From positions 1 to 33,871 of the forward strand of contig JBPCTD010000002.1 in the NCBI GenBank assembly GCA_051006515.1: a stretch of 33,871 bases of DNA, given 5' to 3'. How positions within the stretch are numbered: position 1 is the first letter of the stretch; every line of letters begins with the position of its first letter. A program made the position numbers and the translations under genes. This document shows positions 16,978-23,982 of the stretch, piece after piece. The DNA is from ZLKRG08 sp051006515 (GTDB lineage: Bacteria > Actinomycetota > Actinomycetes > Nanopelagicales > Nanopelagicaceae). The notes under the pieces were generated by a model. That model ran no database searches and was not told where the DNA came from. It was given only the letters and a program-made list of their open reading frames with translations.

Positions 16978-18168
16978 TTAACTGTTAATCAGATTGTTGT
17001 TGGTATCTTCAATATCACTTATTGGAGTTAGGCCATCCAAAATAGTTAGAGGTGCTGCAATTTTTCCAAGTATTCGATCTATAGCTGCGCGTGCTGCGCT
17101 CTCTGCTGCGTAGTATTGTCCAACACCATCAGCCAGAATCACAAAAGCATATTGGTGTTCAGCCGAATCAACATAACCCGCTAAAGTCACAACACCACGA
17201 AGTGAACCAGTTTTAGCTCGCACTAAACCAACGCTATTTGGAGAGGTTGTGATGAATCGATTCTGCAGTGTTCCAGAGATTCCACCTATCGGTAGCCCGT
17301 CGATTACCACTTTATATTTAGGATCCGAGTAAAACTTAATTAAGACCTGCGCCAATGTCATTGCGCTCAATTTATTCTTATGAGATAAACCGCTGCCATC
17401 CATGACTTTAATAAATGGATCATTAACGCCGTGACGTGCCAAAGCATCATGAAAAACTGGATCTATCCCAGACTCATTAAAGCCATAACCTGCTTCTTTG
17501 GCAGCTAATCGCGCCAAATAATCTGCCACAAAGTTATCGCTCCATAACAAAGTATGATGAATGATTTTAGAAAGCGGTGGCGATGTTAAAAGTGAAATCT
17601 TCTCAGTTACATGTTGATTGCTCTCTTCCAAAGTGATGGCTTTCCAGGTGATTCGATACCCAAGCCTTCTAAAGTCATTAGACATATTTATCCGTGACCT
17701 ACTGGTTAAACCGTAATAGCGAATTGTTAGCGATCGGCTTTTTGCCTCTGCTCTGATTTTGTTGATCAAAGTTCCGCTCCAGATAAACCCATCGCTTTTT
17801 GAAAGACGCGAACTTGGAGTTATTGATGGGTCAAAATCCCCCAAAATCTGAAAAGTATTTTTTAAATCTGTTTTGTAGATGGCCGTTGTGAAAGTTTGAC
17901 TTTCTGGCAAGTAATCCAAGATGGCCATGGCGCTTACTAATTTAAGAGTCGAAGCTGGTTTGCGCGGCGTGTTTCCATCTTTATTAAGTATTACTTGGCC
18001 GCTCTTTAAATCGACCAATACCATCGCAGGATTCGCTAAATTTTTATTTTTAAGTAACTCGCCGAATACCGTAGGTATTCGTTCCATTTTTACCGGTGTA
18101 AAAGCGTTTGCGTTTGGCAACGCCAAACCAATCATGGCTAGCGAAAGCAGAAAGATCTTTAAGCGCAT
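16978..18168 (-). CDS. D-alanyl-D-alanine carboxypeptidase/endopeptidase, PBP4 (S13) family
   Basis: Secreted penicillin-binding protein that trims D-Ala from peptidoglycan stems or cuts cross-links. The signal peptide is about residues 1-22 (ends NANA). The three active-site motifs are present: SxxK as STLK (Ser73, Lys76), SDN at 210-212 and KTG at 319-321. The 396-residue length and the KTGSLRGV block fit class C PBP4/DacB. The ATG shares one base with the stop of the upstream membrane-protein gene (TAATG). Confidence 0.9.
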   Translation of the reverse strand: MRLKIFLLSLAMIGLALPNANAFTPVKMERIPTVFGELLKNKNLANPAMVLVDLKSGQVILNKDGNTPRKPASTLKLVSAMAILDYLPESQTFTTAIYKTDLKNTFQILGDFDPSITPSSRLSKSDGFIWSGTLINKIRAEAKSRSLTIRYYGLTSRSRINMSNDFRRLGYRITWKAITLEESNQHVTEKISLLTSPPLSKIIHHTLLWSDNFVADYLARLAAKEAGYGFNESGIDPVFHDALARHGVNDPFIKVMDGSGLSHKNKLSAMTLAQVLIKFYSDPKYKVVIDGLPIGGISGTLQNRFITTSPNSVGLVRAKTGSLRGVVTLAGYVDSAEHQYAFVILADGVGQYYAAESAARAAIDRILGKIAAPLTILDGLTPISDIEDTNNNLINS

Positions 18169-18509
18169 TAAATTGTTACGGCGATTAATACATTTAATAC
18201 AGTCAATCCGAGCATGGTTGCCCAGATTGGTGTAGAAATCTTTGGCTTATTCTGATTTTGATAACCCAAAATCATTATGACAATTAAAACTAAGAACTTA
18301 ACGCCGACTTTGGCGTGGCTCATCTCATCATCAAGGGCGGAATTAATTCCAACTAGCGCGAATCCAGCTACAAGTGCGGTCATTGCAGCATGCATGAAAC
18401 CTTTAGAGAGGCTCTTCTCTGGTTTTGCAGTTTGGGTAAGCAGAAGAACCAGCATTCCAAGCACGCTAGCTACGTGTATTAATAGGAATATGGATTTTGC
18501 GATCTCCAT
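18168..18509 (-). CDS. Small four-helix membrane protein of unknown function
   Basis: A 113-residue hydrophobic protein with four predicted helices (roughly 5-23, 38-57, 65-82 and 90-109) and short charged loops (KPEKS, DDEMSHAK, NQNKP). I do not recognise the family. The start is ATG 18509, chosen because GGAGG sits five bases upstream (18515-18519). The frame stays open upstream to 18617, but that extension is hydrophilic, lies antisense to the trmH start and has no ribosome site. It is coupled to the downstream PBP4 gene by a one-base overlap. Confidence 0.75.
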   Translation of the reverse strand: MEIAKSIFLLIHVASVLGMLVLLLTQTAKPEKSLSKGFMHAAMTALVAGFALVGINSALDDEMSHAKVGVKFLVLIVIMILGYQNQNKPKISTPIWATMLGLTVLNVLIAVTI

Positions 18510-18514
18510 CTCTG

Positions 18515-18519
18515 CCTCC
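18515..18519 (-). promoter_or_regulatory. Ribosome binding site fixing the short start of the membrane protein
   Basis: GGAGG on the minus strand with a five-base spacer to ATG 18509. It argues against the 36-residue N-terminal extension. Confidence 0.65.
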
Positions 18520-18538
18520 ATCTTTGCTAAAAAACTAT

Positions 18539-18544
18539 TAGAGT
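18539..18544 (+). promoter_or_regulatory. -10 box of the SpoU methyltransferase, leaderless
   Basis: TAGAGT followed by seven bases and ATG 18552. The box overlaps the in-frame GTG at 18543, so that GTG would not be in the transcript. Confidence 0.5.
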
Positions 18545-18551
18545 GCTCATT

Positions 18552-19193
18552 ATGCCCAATACACCCGCTGAAATCGGTCCAGGCGAGTTCTATCCCGTCG
18601 TCGGAGTTGGCCCACATCCAAAACCATGGCCTTCAGGCGAGCAATACGACTCCGAATTACTAGAAAATGGCGACCGCCGTAATGTCTTAGATCATTACCG
18701 CTATTGGAAAGTATCTGCGATTGTGGCTGATCTTGATACCAAACGACATGGTTTACAAATTGCGATTGAAAACTGGCAGCATGATTTGAATATCGGTTCA
18801 ATTGTGAGAACTGCAAATGCATTCAATGTCAGCGCAGTACACATAGTTGGTAAGCGCGATTGGAACAGACGCGGTGCCATGGTTACCGATCGCTATTTAA
18901 CGGTGCTTCATCACCCGACTGTCGAAGACTTTGCTAAGTGGTGTAATGAACAAGGGTTGCCAATTATTGGTATTGATAATGTTGAAGGGTCTAAGAAACT
19001 AGAGTCGGCAGAACTACCTGAAAAATGTGTTCTACTTTTTGGCCAAGAAGGTGCTGGAATGTCTGAAGAAGGTATCGCTGCCTGTTCAGTTCTATATGAA
19101 ATTGCGCAATATGGTTCAACTAGATCAATGAATGCATCTGCAGCTGGTGCAATCGCGATGTATCACTGGGCATTACAAAACTTACCTAAATAA
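18552..19193 (+). CDS. SpoU/TrmH-family tRNA/rRNA 2'-O-methyltransferase
   Basis: SPOUT-fold methyltransferase that methylates a ribose 2'-OH using SAM. Of 213 residues, the three signature motifs are present: motif 1 NIGSIVRTANAF (Arg and Asn catalytic region), motif 2 LLFGQEGAGMS and motif 3 GSTRSMNASAAGAIAMY (the SAM-binding knot). The N-terminal ~60 residues before the knot include RRNVLDHYRYWKV, which I associate with an actinobacterial subgroup. The exact RNA target is not determinable. It is convergent with the phosphatase gene, with a single base between the stops. Confidence 0.88.
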   Translation: MPNTPAEIGPGEFYPVVGVGPHPKPWPSGEQYDSELLENGDRRNVLDHYRYWKVSAIVADLDTKRHGLQIAIENWQHDLNIGSIVRTANAFNVSAVHIVGKRDWNRRGAMVTDRYLTVLHHPTVEDFAKWCNEQGLPIIGIDNVEGSKKLESAELPEKCVLLFGQEGAGMSEEGIAACSVLYEIAQYGSTRSMNASAAGAIAMYHWALQNLPK

Positions 19194-19194
19194 A

Positions 19195-19710
19195 TTAATT
19201 CTCCAGCTCTTTTAATAATCCAGTAATGGCCTTATCAATCATTTCGTAAACTTCTTCGAAATGACCAATCGGCAATGAATAAGGATCTGGGACTTCTAGC
19301 TTTTTGTAATCTGATGAATCTGGATCTACTTCCCTTAATGAAAGATCAAATTGACGAAGATAAAAGACCTTATCCTTAACTTCTGGCTCTGCTAAATCCA
19401 CAACATTTTCATAATTAGAAGAGTCCATTACCAAGATCAAATCCGAAGTGTAAAAATCATTTTTGGAAAACTTCTTCGCAATATGGTCGTATTTCAAACC
19501 ATGCTTCTCCCAAGTTTTTTGGGACATGGGATTTGGCCCTTCCCCTACATGCCATGGGCCAGTGCCTGAACTATCCACGATGATTTTGGGATTTGAAATC
19601 TCATCTTTGCGATTATGCAGAATTGCAGCTGCCATCGGGGAGCGACAGATATTGCCAAGACAGACCATTGAGATCGTGACTTCGTCTTTACCCTTTAAAT
19701 GCGCCAACAT
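19195..19710 (-). CDS. Low-molecular-weight protein tyrosine phosphatase
   Basis: Cysteine phosphatase of the LMW-PTP/arsenate-reductase fold. The active-site loop CLGNICRS is at residues 17-24 (nucleophile Cys17, Arg23) and the general-acid loop is VPDPYSLP. With ATG 19710 the protein has 171 residues. The ORF remains open to 19776, but the extra 22 residues overlap the divergent transporter start. A TACAAT box (19720-19725, minus strand) nine bases upstream of ATG 19710 supports the shorter form. Such enzymes act on protein tyrosine phosphates, often linked to polysaccharide export; no partner kinase is nearby. Confidence 0.9.
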   Translation of the reverse strand: MLAHLKGKDEVTISMVCLGNICRSPMAAAILHNRKDEISNPKIIVDSSGTGPWHVGEGPNPMSQKTWEKHGLKYDHIAKKFSKNDFYTSDLILVMDSSNYENVVDLAEPEVKDKVFYLRQFDLSLREVDPDSSDYKKLEVPDPYSLPIGHFEEVYEMIDKAITGLLKELEN

Positions 19711-19719
19711 AATTTGCGA

Positions 19720-19725
19720 ATTGTA
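19720..19725 (-). promoter_or_regulatory. -10 box of the LMW-PTP gene
   Basis: TACAAT on the minus strand, nine bases from ATG 19710, implying a leader of only a few bases. It overlaps by two bases the opposing -10 box of the MFS gene. Confidence 0.5.
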
Positions 19726-19729
19726 ATCT
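19724..19729 (+). promoter_or_regulatory. -10 box of the MFS transporter, leaderless
   Basis: TAATCT followed by six bases and GTG 19736. This fits transcription starting at the start codon and supports the GTG as the true start. Confidence 0.6.
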
Positions 19730-19735
19730 TTCCCA

Positions 19736-20881
19736 GTGCGCCTTTGGTTATCTAGAAATCTAATCGTTTTAACCATCGTTTCTTTGGCGCAAGATGCAGC
19801 CAGTGAGTTGATCTATCCGCTGATGCCATTACTAATAGCTGGTGTAGTTGGCGCAGCCCCATTAGCGCTCGGCATCATCGAAGGTTTTGCGGAATTTATT
19901 GCTGGTATTACCAAGTTATATGCCGGAAAGCTAAGCGATCGTTTTGGAAGAAAGCGATTTGTCATTGGCGGCTATAGCGCCGCAACAATTGGAAAAGCTT
20001 TTGTAGTCTTTTCGCTTTCATGGCCTGGAATTTTTGCAGGTAGAACCATTGATCGCATTGGAAAAGGTATGCGTGGTGCGCCCCGAGATGCCTTAATCCA
20101 CGATGGAGTCGAATCCAAAGATCTCGGAAAAGCATTTGGCTTTCATCGTGCAGGTGACAATTTAGGTGCAGTTATTGGACCATTGCTTGCACTTTTACTT
20201 TTAGCATTGACTAACGATGATGTGCGAACCGTTGCTAAATGGGCGCTGATTCCGGCAATCCTTAGCGCGCTCTTTACTTTCTTAGTTAAGGAGGTGAGAA
20301 CTCATCAAACCGCTAAAACTTTTGCAAAGGTACCACTTTCACCTTCACTTAAGAGAACAATTACGATTCTTGTAATTATTCAGTTAACTAATATTCCGGA
20401 TGCACTACTACTACTTCGATTACATGACATTGGTTTTAGCACCAAAGGAATTGTGGCAAGTTATGCGCTTTATATGTTTGTGGCAACGCTTGCTGCATAT
20501 CCTGCAGGAAAACTGGCAGATCGATTACATCCAAAGCGAATTTATTTAATTGGACTTATCTTTTTTGCCACCGCATATATAACTCTTGGATTAACTCAGA
20601 ACCACACAGTTGCCCTGATTGCACTGGCAATTTATGGAATCTTCCCAGCGCTGACTGATGGCGTTGGCAAAGCATGGATTGGGCGTTTGAGCTCTCCGGA
20701 AGCGCGCGGTTATTCTCAAGGTGTTTTTCAAGCCAATATGAGCTTTGCCATCCTTGCAGCAGGAATCTGGGGCGGAGCGCTCTGGAGTAGCGGCGGTACT
20801 GAAATTGCTCTAGTTATTGCAGGATTCGGTGCATTAATTGGGGCTTTCGTCATCAGCCAATATCGCTCTGACGCTATTTAA
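19736..20881 (+). CDS. MFS transporter
   Basis: A 381-residue major facilitator with 11-12 hydrophobic segments. The loop 2-3 signature is KLYAGKLSDRFGRKRFVIGGY and the matching second-half loop is AGKLADRLHPKRIYLIG. The segment FHRAGDNLGAVIGPLLALL lies around helix 5. It resembles drug/sugar-type MFS proteins, but the substrate is unknown. The GTG start is set by a -10 box six bases upstream. Its last 48 bases overlap the 3' end of the convergent TPR gene. The neighbouring divergent LMW-PTP gene starts 26 bases away. Confidence 0.85.
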   Translation: MRLWLSRNLIVLTIVSLAQDAASELIYPLMPLLIAGVVGAAPLALGIIEGFAEFIAGITKLYAGKLSDRFGRKRFVIGGYSAATIGKAFVVFSLSWPGIFAGRTIDRIGKGMRGAPRDALIHDGVESKDLGKAFGFHRAGDNLGAVIGPLLALLLLALTNDDVRTVAKWALIPAILSALFTFLVKEVRTHQTAKTFAKVPLSPSLKRTITILVIIQLTNIPDALLLLRLHDIGFSTKGIVASYALYMFVATLAAYPAGKLADRLHPKRIYLIGLIFFATAYITLGLTQNHTVALIALAIYGIFPALTDGVGKAWIGRLSSPEARGYSQGVFQANMSFAILAAGIWGGALWSSGGTEIALVIAGFGALIGAFVISQYRSDAI

Positions 20882-21772
20882 TCTCCGCTCAATTTCAATA
20901 GCTTCATCATCGCGGCCTATTTTTCGCAGGATTGAAGCCACTTCATTTTCAATGTCTACTATGAATTCAAAGTCACGTGGCTCTTCTTCGGAGGCTGTGG
21001 TTAAGACCTGATCCAAAGTTGCTAACGCATCTTCGTGATCGCCTAGTAATTCAAGAGCTTTAGCAAATTCAAATAATGTAATTACTTGACGGCGATGGTC
21101 ATGTGCAGTTTCAAAGACATCTAAAGCGGCGCGCGCCTTATCTAACGCTTGTTCGCCAAAACCAAGTTTGTTGTAACAGGATGCGATTTTCTGATCACAA
21201 CGTGCCACATGTAAAACTTCTTTATGTTTTTTGTACAAACCACGAGCTTCTTCAAATGCATCAATTGCTGCTTGATAATTTTCAAGTTCGCGGTAGGCGC
21301 AACCAATTAAATGTAAATCCGATGCCGCACCCAGATCATTGCCATCCACCAGATGTTCTTGTGCGCATTCGTTCATTGTGTCTACAACTTGTTGATATTT
21401 CTTGGATGAATACCACCACTCGCCCAATGTGCATGCTAGTTCCAACGCAATCGGAGATTTGTTCTTTCTTAATAAATCAACAGCTTGCGACATCGCGGTT
21501 GCCGCTTCATCAATTCGCTTTAATTGATTTAAGTTATAACCAATCGCAGAATAAGCTTGCGCTAATTCTTCGGATGCATTGTTACTTCCAATTTCAGTGT
21601 AAATATCGCGTGCACTTTCAGCGAGCGCTAACGCTTCGTCGTATTGTCCCCGTGCATAAATGCGTGCACTTAATTCGTAATAAGTATTTGCCCGCTCTAA
21701 ACCATTTGTCTCTGGAATTCTTTCCCAGAGCATCTCTTCCGTAACGATCTCATCGTTCTCTTCTTCGCCCAT
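20834..21772 (-). CDS. Tetratricopeptide-repeat protein of unknown function
   Basis: A 312-residue acidic, soluble protein built almost wholly of TPR helices. Repeats can be followed in ARIYARGQYDEALALAESA, SAIGYNLNQLKRIDEAATAM, LHLIGCAYRELENYQAAIDAF, ASCYNKLGFGEQALDKARAAL and EFAKALELLGDHEDALATL, with about seven units. There is no signal peptide, helix or catalytic domain. It is likely a cytoplasmic scaffold; the partner is unknown. AGGAGG lies five bases upstream of ATG 21772. It is divergent from the nickel permease across a 192-base gap. Confidence 0.85.
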   Translation of the reverse strand: MGEEENDEIVTEEMLWERIPETNGLERANTYYELSARIYARGQYDEALALAESARDIYTEIGSNNASEELAQAYSAIGYNLNQLKRIDEAATAMSQAVDLLRKNKSPIALELACTLGEWWYSSKKYQQVVDTMNECAQEHLVDGNDLGAASDLHLIGCAYRELENYQAAIDAFEEARGLYKKHKEVLHVARCDQKIASCYNKLGFGEQALDKARAALDVFETAHDHRRQVITLFEFAKALELLGDHEDALATLDQVLTTASEEEPRDFEFIVDIENEVASILRKIGRDDEAIEIERRLNSVRAILADDESPN

Positions 21773-21921
21773 CAGCGCCTCCTGCTAGTAGCAAGTAACT
21801 CCAAAGTCGGTAAAGCGGGGAATTGCGCTAAAGATAGACCTCTTGCCTCTCTATTTCTGCTTAAAGGCCCTTTGTATTGGGGTAAATATGAGAGGAGTTC
21901 TCCGCGTGGCCCCGCCTAGGC

Positions 21922-21927
21922 TAGACT
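21922..21927 (+). promoter_or_regulatory. Possible -10 box of the nickel permease gene
   Basis: TAGACT ending seven bases before the inverted repeat at 21934-21950; transcription would then begin at the edge of the operator. The -35 region is not recognisable. The rest of the 192-base gap 21773-21964 shows no gene other than a doubtful 26-codon leader frame. Confidence 0.35.
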
Positions 21928-21933
21928 TCCTTT

Positions 21934-21950
21934 CTGCAAATCATTTGCAA
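21934..21950. promoter_or_regulatory. Nur-like operator upstream of the nickel permease
   Basis: The top strand reads c-TGCAA-ATCAT-TTGCAA; the core TGCAAAT-C-ATTTGCA is a perfect 15-base palindrome. It matches, with one mismatch, the Nur box I recall from Streptomyces (tTGCaa-N5-ttGCAA), bound by the nickel-responsive Fur-family repressor. It lies 14 bases upstream of GTG 21965 of a NiCoT permease, just after a candidate -10 box. Binding there would block transcription. The regulator gene itself is not in the window. Confidence 0.6.
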
Positions 21951-21964
21951 CAACTGGGGGTAGC

Positions 21965-23146
21965 GTGAATCAAGTAGTTGGGGTCTCCCAAAAGGGCCAC
22001 ATCGTCCTAACGAAGGTCGAGAAGCGGCGCCTGGGGGGCATGTTCGGCTTTATCGCCCTGCTTCACATAGCTGGCGGGCTCTTGATGTGGGCTGCAACCA
22101 GCGGCAATTATGAACTGTCTGATGGCTCGCTCTTTGGTTGGGGAACTGCTGCGCTCGCCTACACCTTAGGTTTGCGCCATGCATTTGATGCTGATCATAT
22201 TTCTGCAATCGACAATACAACTCGAAAGTTAATGGCAGATGGGCAACGTCCTTTAAGCGTTGGCTTCTGGTTCTCACTTGGCCATTCGTCTGTTGTCGCT
22301 GGACTTGCGATTCTGCTCAATTTTGGCATCGCAGCAATTGGTACTCAGCTAAAAGATGAAAATTCATCTTTACATCATTACACCGGATTGATCGGACTGA
22401 CGGTTTCTGGTTCGTTTTTGATGTTAATTGCGATTTTAAATCTCATTGTTATGGTTTCAATTTTAAAAGTTTTTGTAAAGATGCGACAAGGTGCTTATAG
22501 CGAAGCAGAGTTAGAGAAGCATCTTGATTCACGTGGTTTCTTCATGCGTTTTTTTGGTCCAATCGCACGTCGAATCGACAAGCCTTGGAAGATGTACCCA
22601 CTTGGTCTGCTCTTCGGACTTGGTTTTGATACCGCAACTGAAGTTGGATTATTAGTTTTGGCAGGTTCATCAGTAATTGCTGGCTTACCTTGGTGGGCCA
22701 TTATTTCTCTACCGCTATTTTTTGCAGGTGGTATGTCACTACTAGATACCATCGATGGTTCATTTATGAACTTTGCATATGGCTGGGCCTTTTCAAAACC
22801 AGTTCGTAAGGTCTATTACAACATCATCATTACTGGGCTTTCTGTCGGAACCGCACTTTTTATTGGTGGGCTTGAACTTTCACAAGTATTTTCTCAACAA
22901 TTAAATTTGACTGGCGGTTATTGGGATTTAGCTAATAATCTGAATTTAAATAGCGCTGGTTACGTAATTGTTGCTGCTTTCGTGGTGGTTTGGGCAATAG
23001 CACTACTAATTTGGCGCTACGGAAAAATTGAAGATCGTTGGCATAACGCAGCCCACGCAGCACAGTTATCTCGAGGCGAAAATGTTGACCATACCGCTGC
23101 CGGATTAACTCTTGGCGAAATTCGTGACGGCTTTAAAGTCGATTAA
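21965..23146 (+). CDS. NiCoT-family nickel/cobalt permease (HoxN/NixA type)
   Basis: Single-component secondary transporter for Ni2+ and/or Co2+. The 393 residues contain about eight helices. The diagnostic helix-II motif RHAFDADHI is at residues 71-79, with LGFDTATEVGLL and GGMSLLDTIDGSFMNFAYGWA further along, all NiCoT signatures. The start is GTG 21965 with GGGGG just upstream. The Nur-like palindrome upstream favours nickel over cobalt. A nickel enzyme such as Ni-superoxide dismutase would explain the need, but none is encoded in this window. Confidence 0.92.
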   Translation: MNQVVGVSQKGHIVLTKVEKRRLGGMFGFIALLHIAGGLLMWAATSGNYELSDGSLFGWGTAALAYTLGLRHAFDADHISAIDNTTRKLMADGQRPLSVGFWFSLGHSSVVAGLAILLNFGIAAIGTQLKDENSSLHHYTGLIGLTVSGSFLMLIAILNLIVMVSILKVFVKMRQGAYSEAELEKHLDSRGFFMRFFGPIARRIDKPWKMYPLGLLFGLGFDTATEVGLLVLAGSSVIAGLPWWAIISLPLFFAGGMSLLDTIDGSFMNFAYGWAFSKPVRKVYYNIIITGLSVGTALFIGGLELSQVFSQQLNLTGGYWDLANNLNLNSAGYVIVAAFVVVWAIALLIWRYGKIEDRWHNAAHAAQLSRGENVDHTAAGLTLGEIRDGFKVD

Positions 23147-23160
23147 TTAAATTAATTGAG

Positions 23161-23232
23161 AGCCCCCGGTCGGGATCGAACCGACGATCTGCTCGTTACG
23201 AATGAGCTGCTCTACCACTGAGCCACGGAGGC
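23161..23232 (-). tRNA. tRNA-Thr (anticodon CGT)
   Basis: A 72-base cloverleaf on the minus strand. The acceptor GCCTCCG pairs with CGGGGGC (one T-G wobble), the D stem is GCTC/GAGC, the anticodon loop is TTCGTAA with anticodon CGT, and the T arm is GTCGG-TTCGATC-CCGAC. Pair 31-39 at the foot of the anticodon stem is an A-C mismatch. CCA is not encoded. It begins 16 bases after the end of the VOC gene in the same direction, so it may be processed from that transcript. Confidence 0.95.
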
Positions 23233-23248
23233 GTGGCGCTATTTGTTT

Positions 23249-23896
23249 TTAATCTACAAGTATTTCGCCGTTGGGCGTAGCAAACTTAACTGCAACTATT
23301 CCGGTATCACCATCAGCTTCTACTGGACTTACCCAACGAATATCAATGTCATTTCCTAAAGCATCTTTATATTCGCAACCAAGATATTCGCGCACCTTTG
23401 TTGGCTCACCTGCAACTTCGATTGAAGTGATCTTTGAAGTGGCTTTGCCATCTGCAGATGGATGATGATTTTCAACCCATTCAACAAAGAAAGGCAACTG
23501 ACGATCTTCTAGTGTTGAAAGAATTCCGATCTGCTTCCACTTAAGTGTTTGTCCATCTGGCTTGGTTCGTGAACCTTCAACTGCTGGACGACCAAGACGT
23601 GTTTCAATTTTTGCCACATCATCAACTGACAAAACCCAAGTTAACCAACCGCCACCTTCTTCAGCGCGTTCCTTAACGGCACGACCAAAAGGAGTTTTCT
23701 CAGTTGCTGGATGATCTAATGGACAAACGATTTCAATGTAATGACCATTTTGAAGTGGTGCCGTGAAATTTCTAGTTCCAAAACGTGGATGCATGCCGCC
23801 ATCAACAAATGTCGTACCGAGTTTGGCACCCAAGCGTTGCACGGTGTCAGAAATTTGATCGTGTGAAGTCACATAAGAGATGTGGTCTAAGCGCAT
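23249..23896 (-). CDS. VOC (glyoxalase-like) family protein
   Basis: A 215-residue protein of the vicinal-oxygen-chelate fold, closest to the Glyoxalase_3-like group. It opens with MRLDHISYVTSH, the usual first strand with a metal-binding His, and contains NGHYIEIVCPLDHP and GGWLTWVLSVDD from the paired beta-alpha modules. The reaction is unknown. ATG 23896 is preferred to the TTG at 23917: the family begins directly with the (R)LDH strand, and a CAAAAT box lies six bases upstream of this ATG, like other leaderless starts here. It precedes tRNA-Thr on the same strand. Confidence 0.75.
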   Translation of the reverse strand: MRLDHISYVTSHDQISDTVQRLGAKLGTTFVDGGMHPRFGTRNFTAPLQNGHYIEIVCPLDHPATEKTPFGRAVKERAEEGGGWLTWVLSVDDVAKIETRLGRPAVEGSRTKPDGQTLKWKQIGILSTLEDRQLPFFVEWVENHHPSADGKATSKITSIEVAGEPTKVREYLGCEYKDALGNDIDIRWVSPVEADGDTGIVAVKFATPNGEILVD

Positions 23897-23962
23897 GGGA
23901 GAATTTTGCACCACCAAATGGGGTGCTAATTACCACTCCCAAACCAATTCAAGCGGCTGGAA

Positions 23963-23979
23963 TGGGGCCAAATGCCCCA
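23963..23979 (-). terminator. GC-rich hairpin after the alpha/beta hydrolase gene
   Basis: TGGGGC and GCCCCA form a six-base-pair stem with a five-base loop, starting three bases beyond the stop codon of the minus-strand hydrolase gene. There is no following T-run, so it would be a weak or Rho-assisted terminator. It also insulates the downstream VOC gene. Confidence 0.45.
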
Positions 23980-23982
23980 AAT

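Noticed and set aside
18510..18617. N-terminal extension of the small membrane protein to 18617
   Set aside because: The extra residues are polar and antisense to the methyltransferase start, while GGAGG sits five bases before ATG 18509.
19711..19776. Longer LMW-PTP starting at 19776
   Set aside because: The extension overlaps the divergent MFS gene and its -10 box, and carries no phosphatase sequence; ATG 19710 has a promoter box just upstream.
21103..21744. 213-codon open frame on the plus strand
   Set aside because: It lies wholly antisense to the TPR gene, has a Cys/His/Leu-rich composition unlike a folded protein, and the TPR protein is clearly real.
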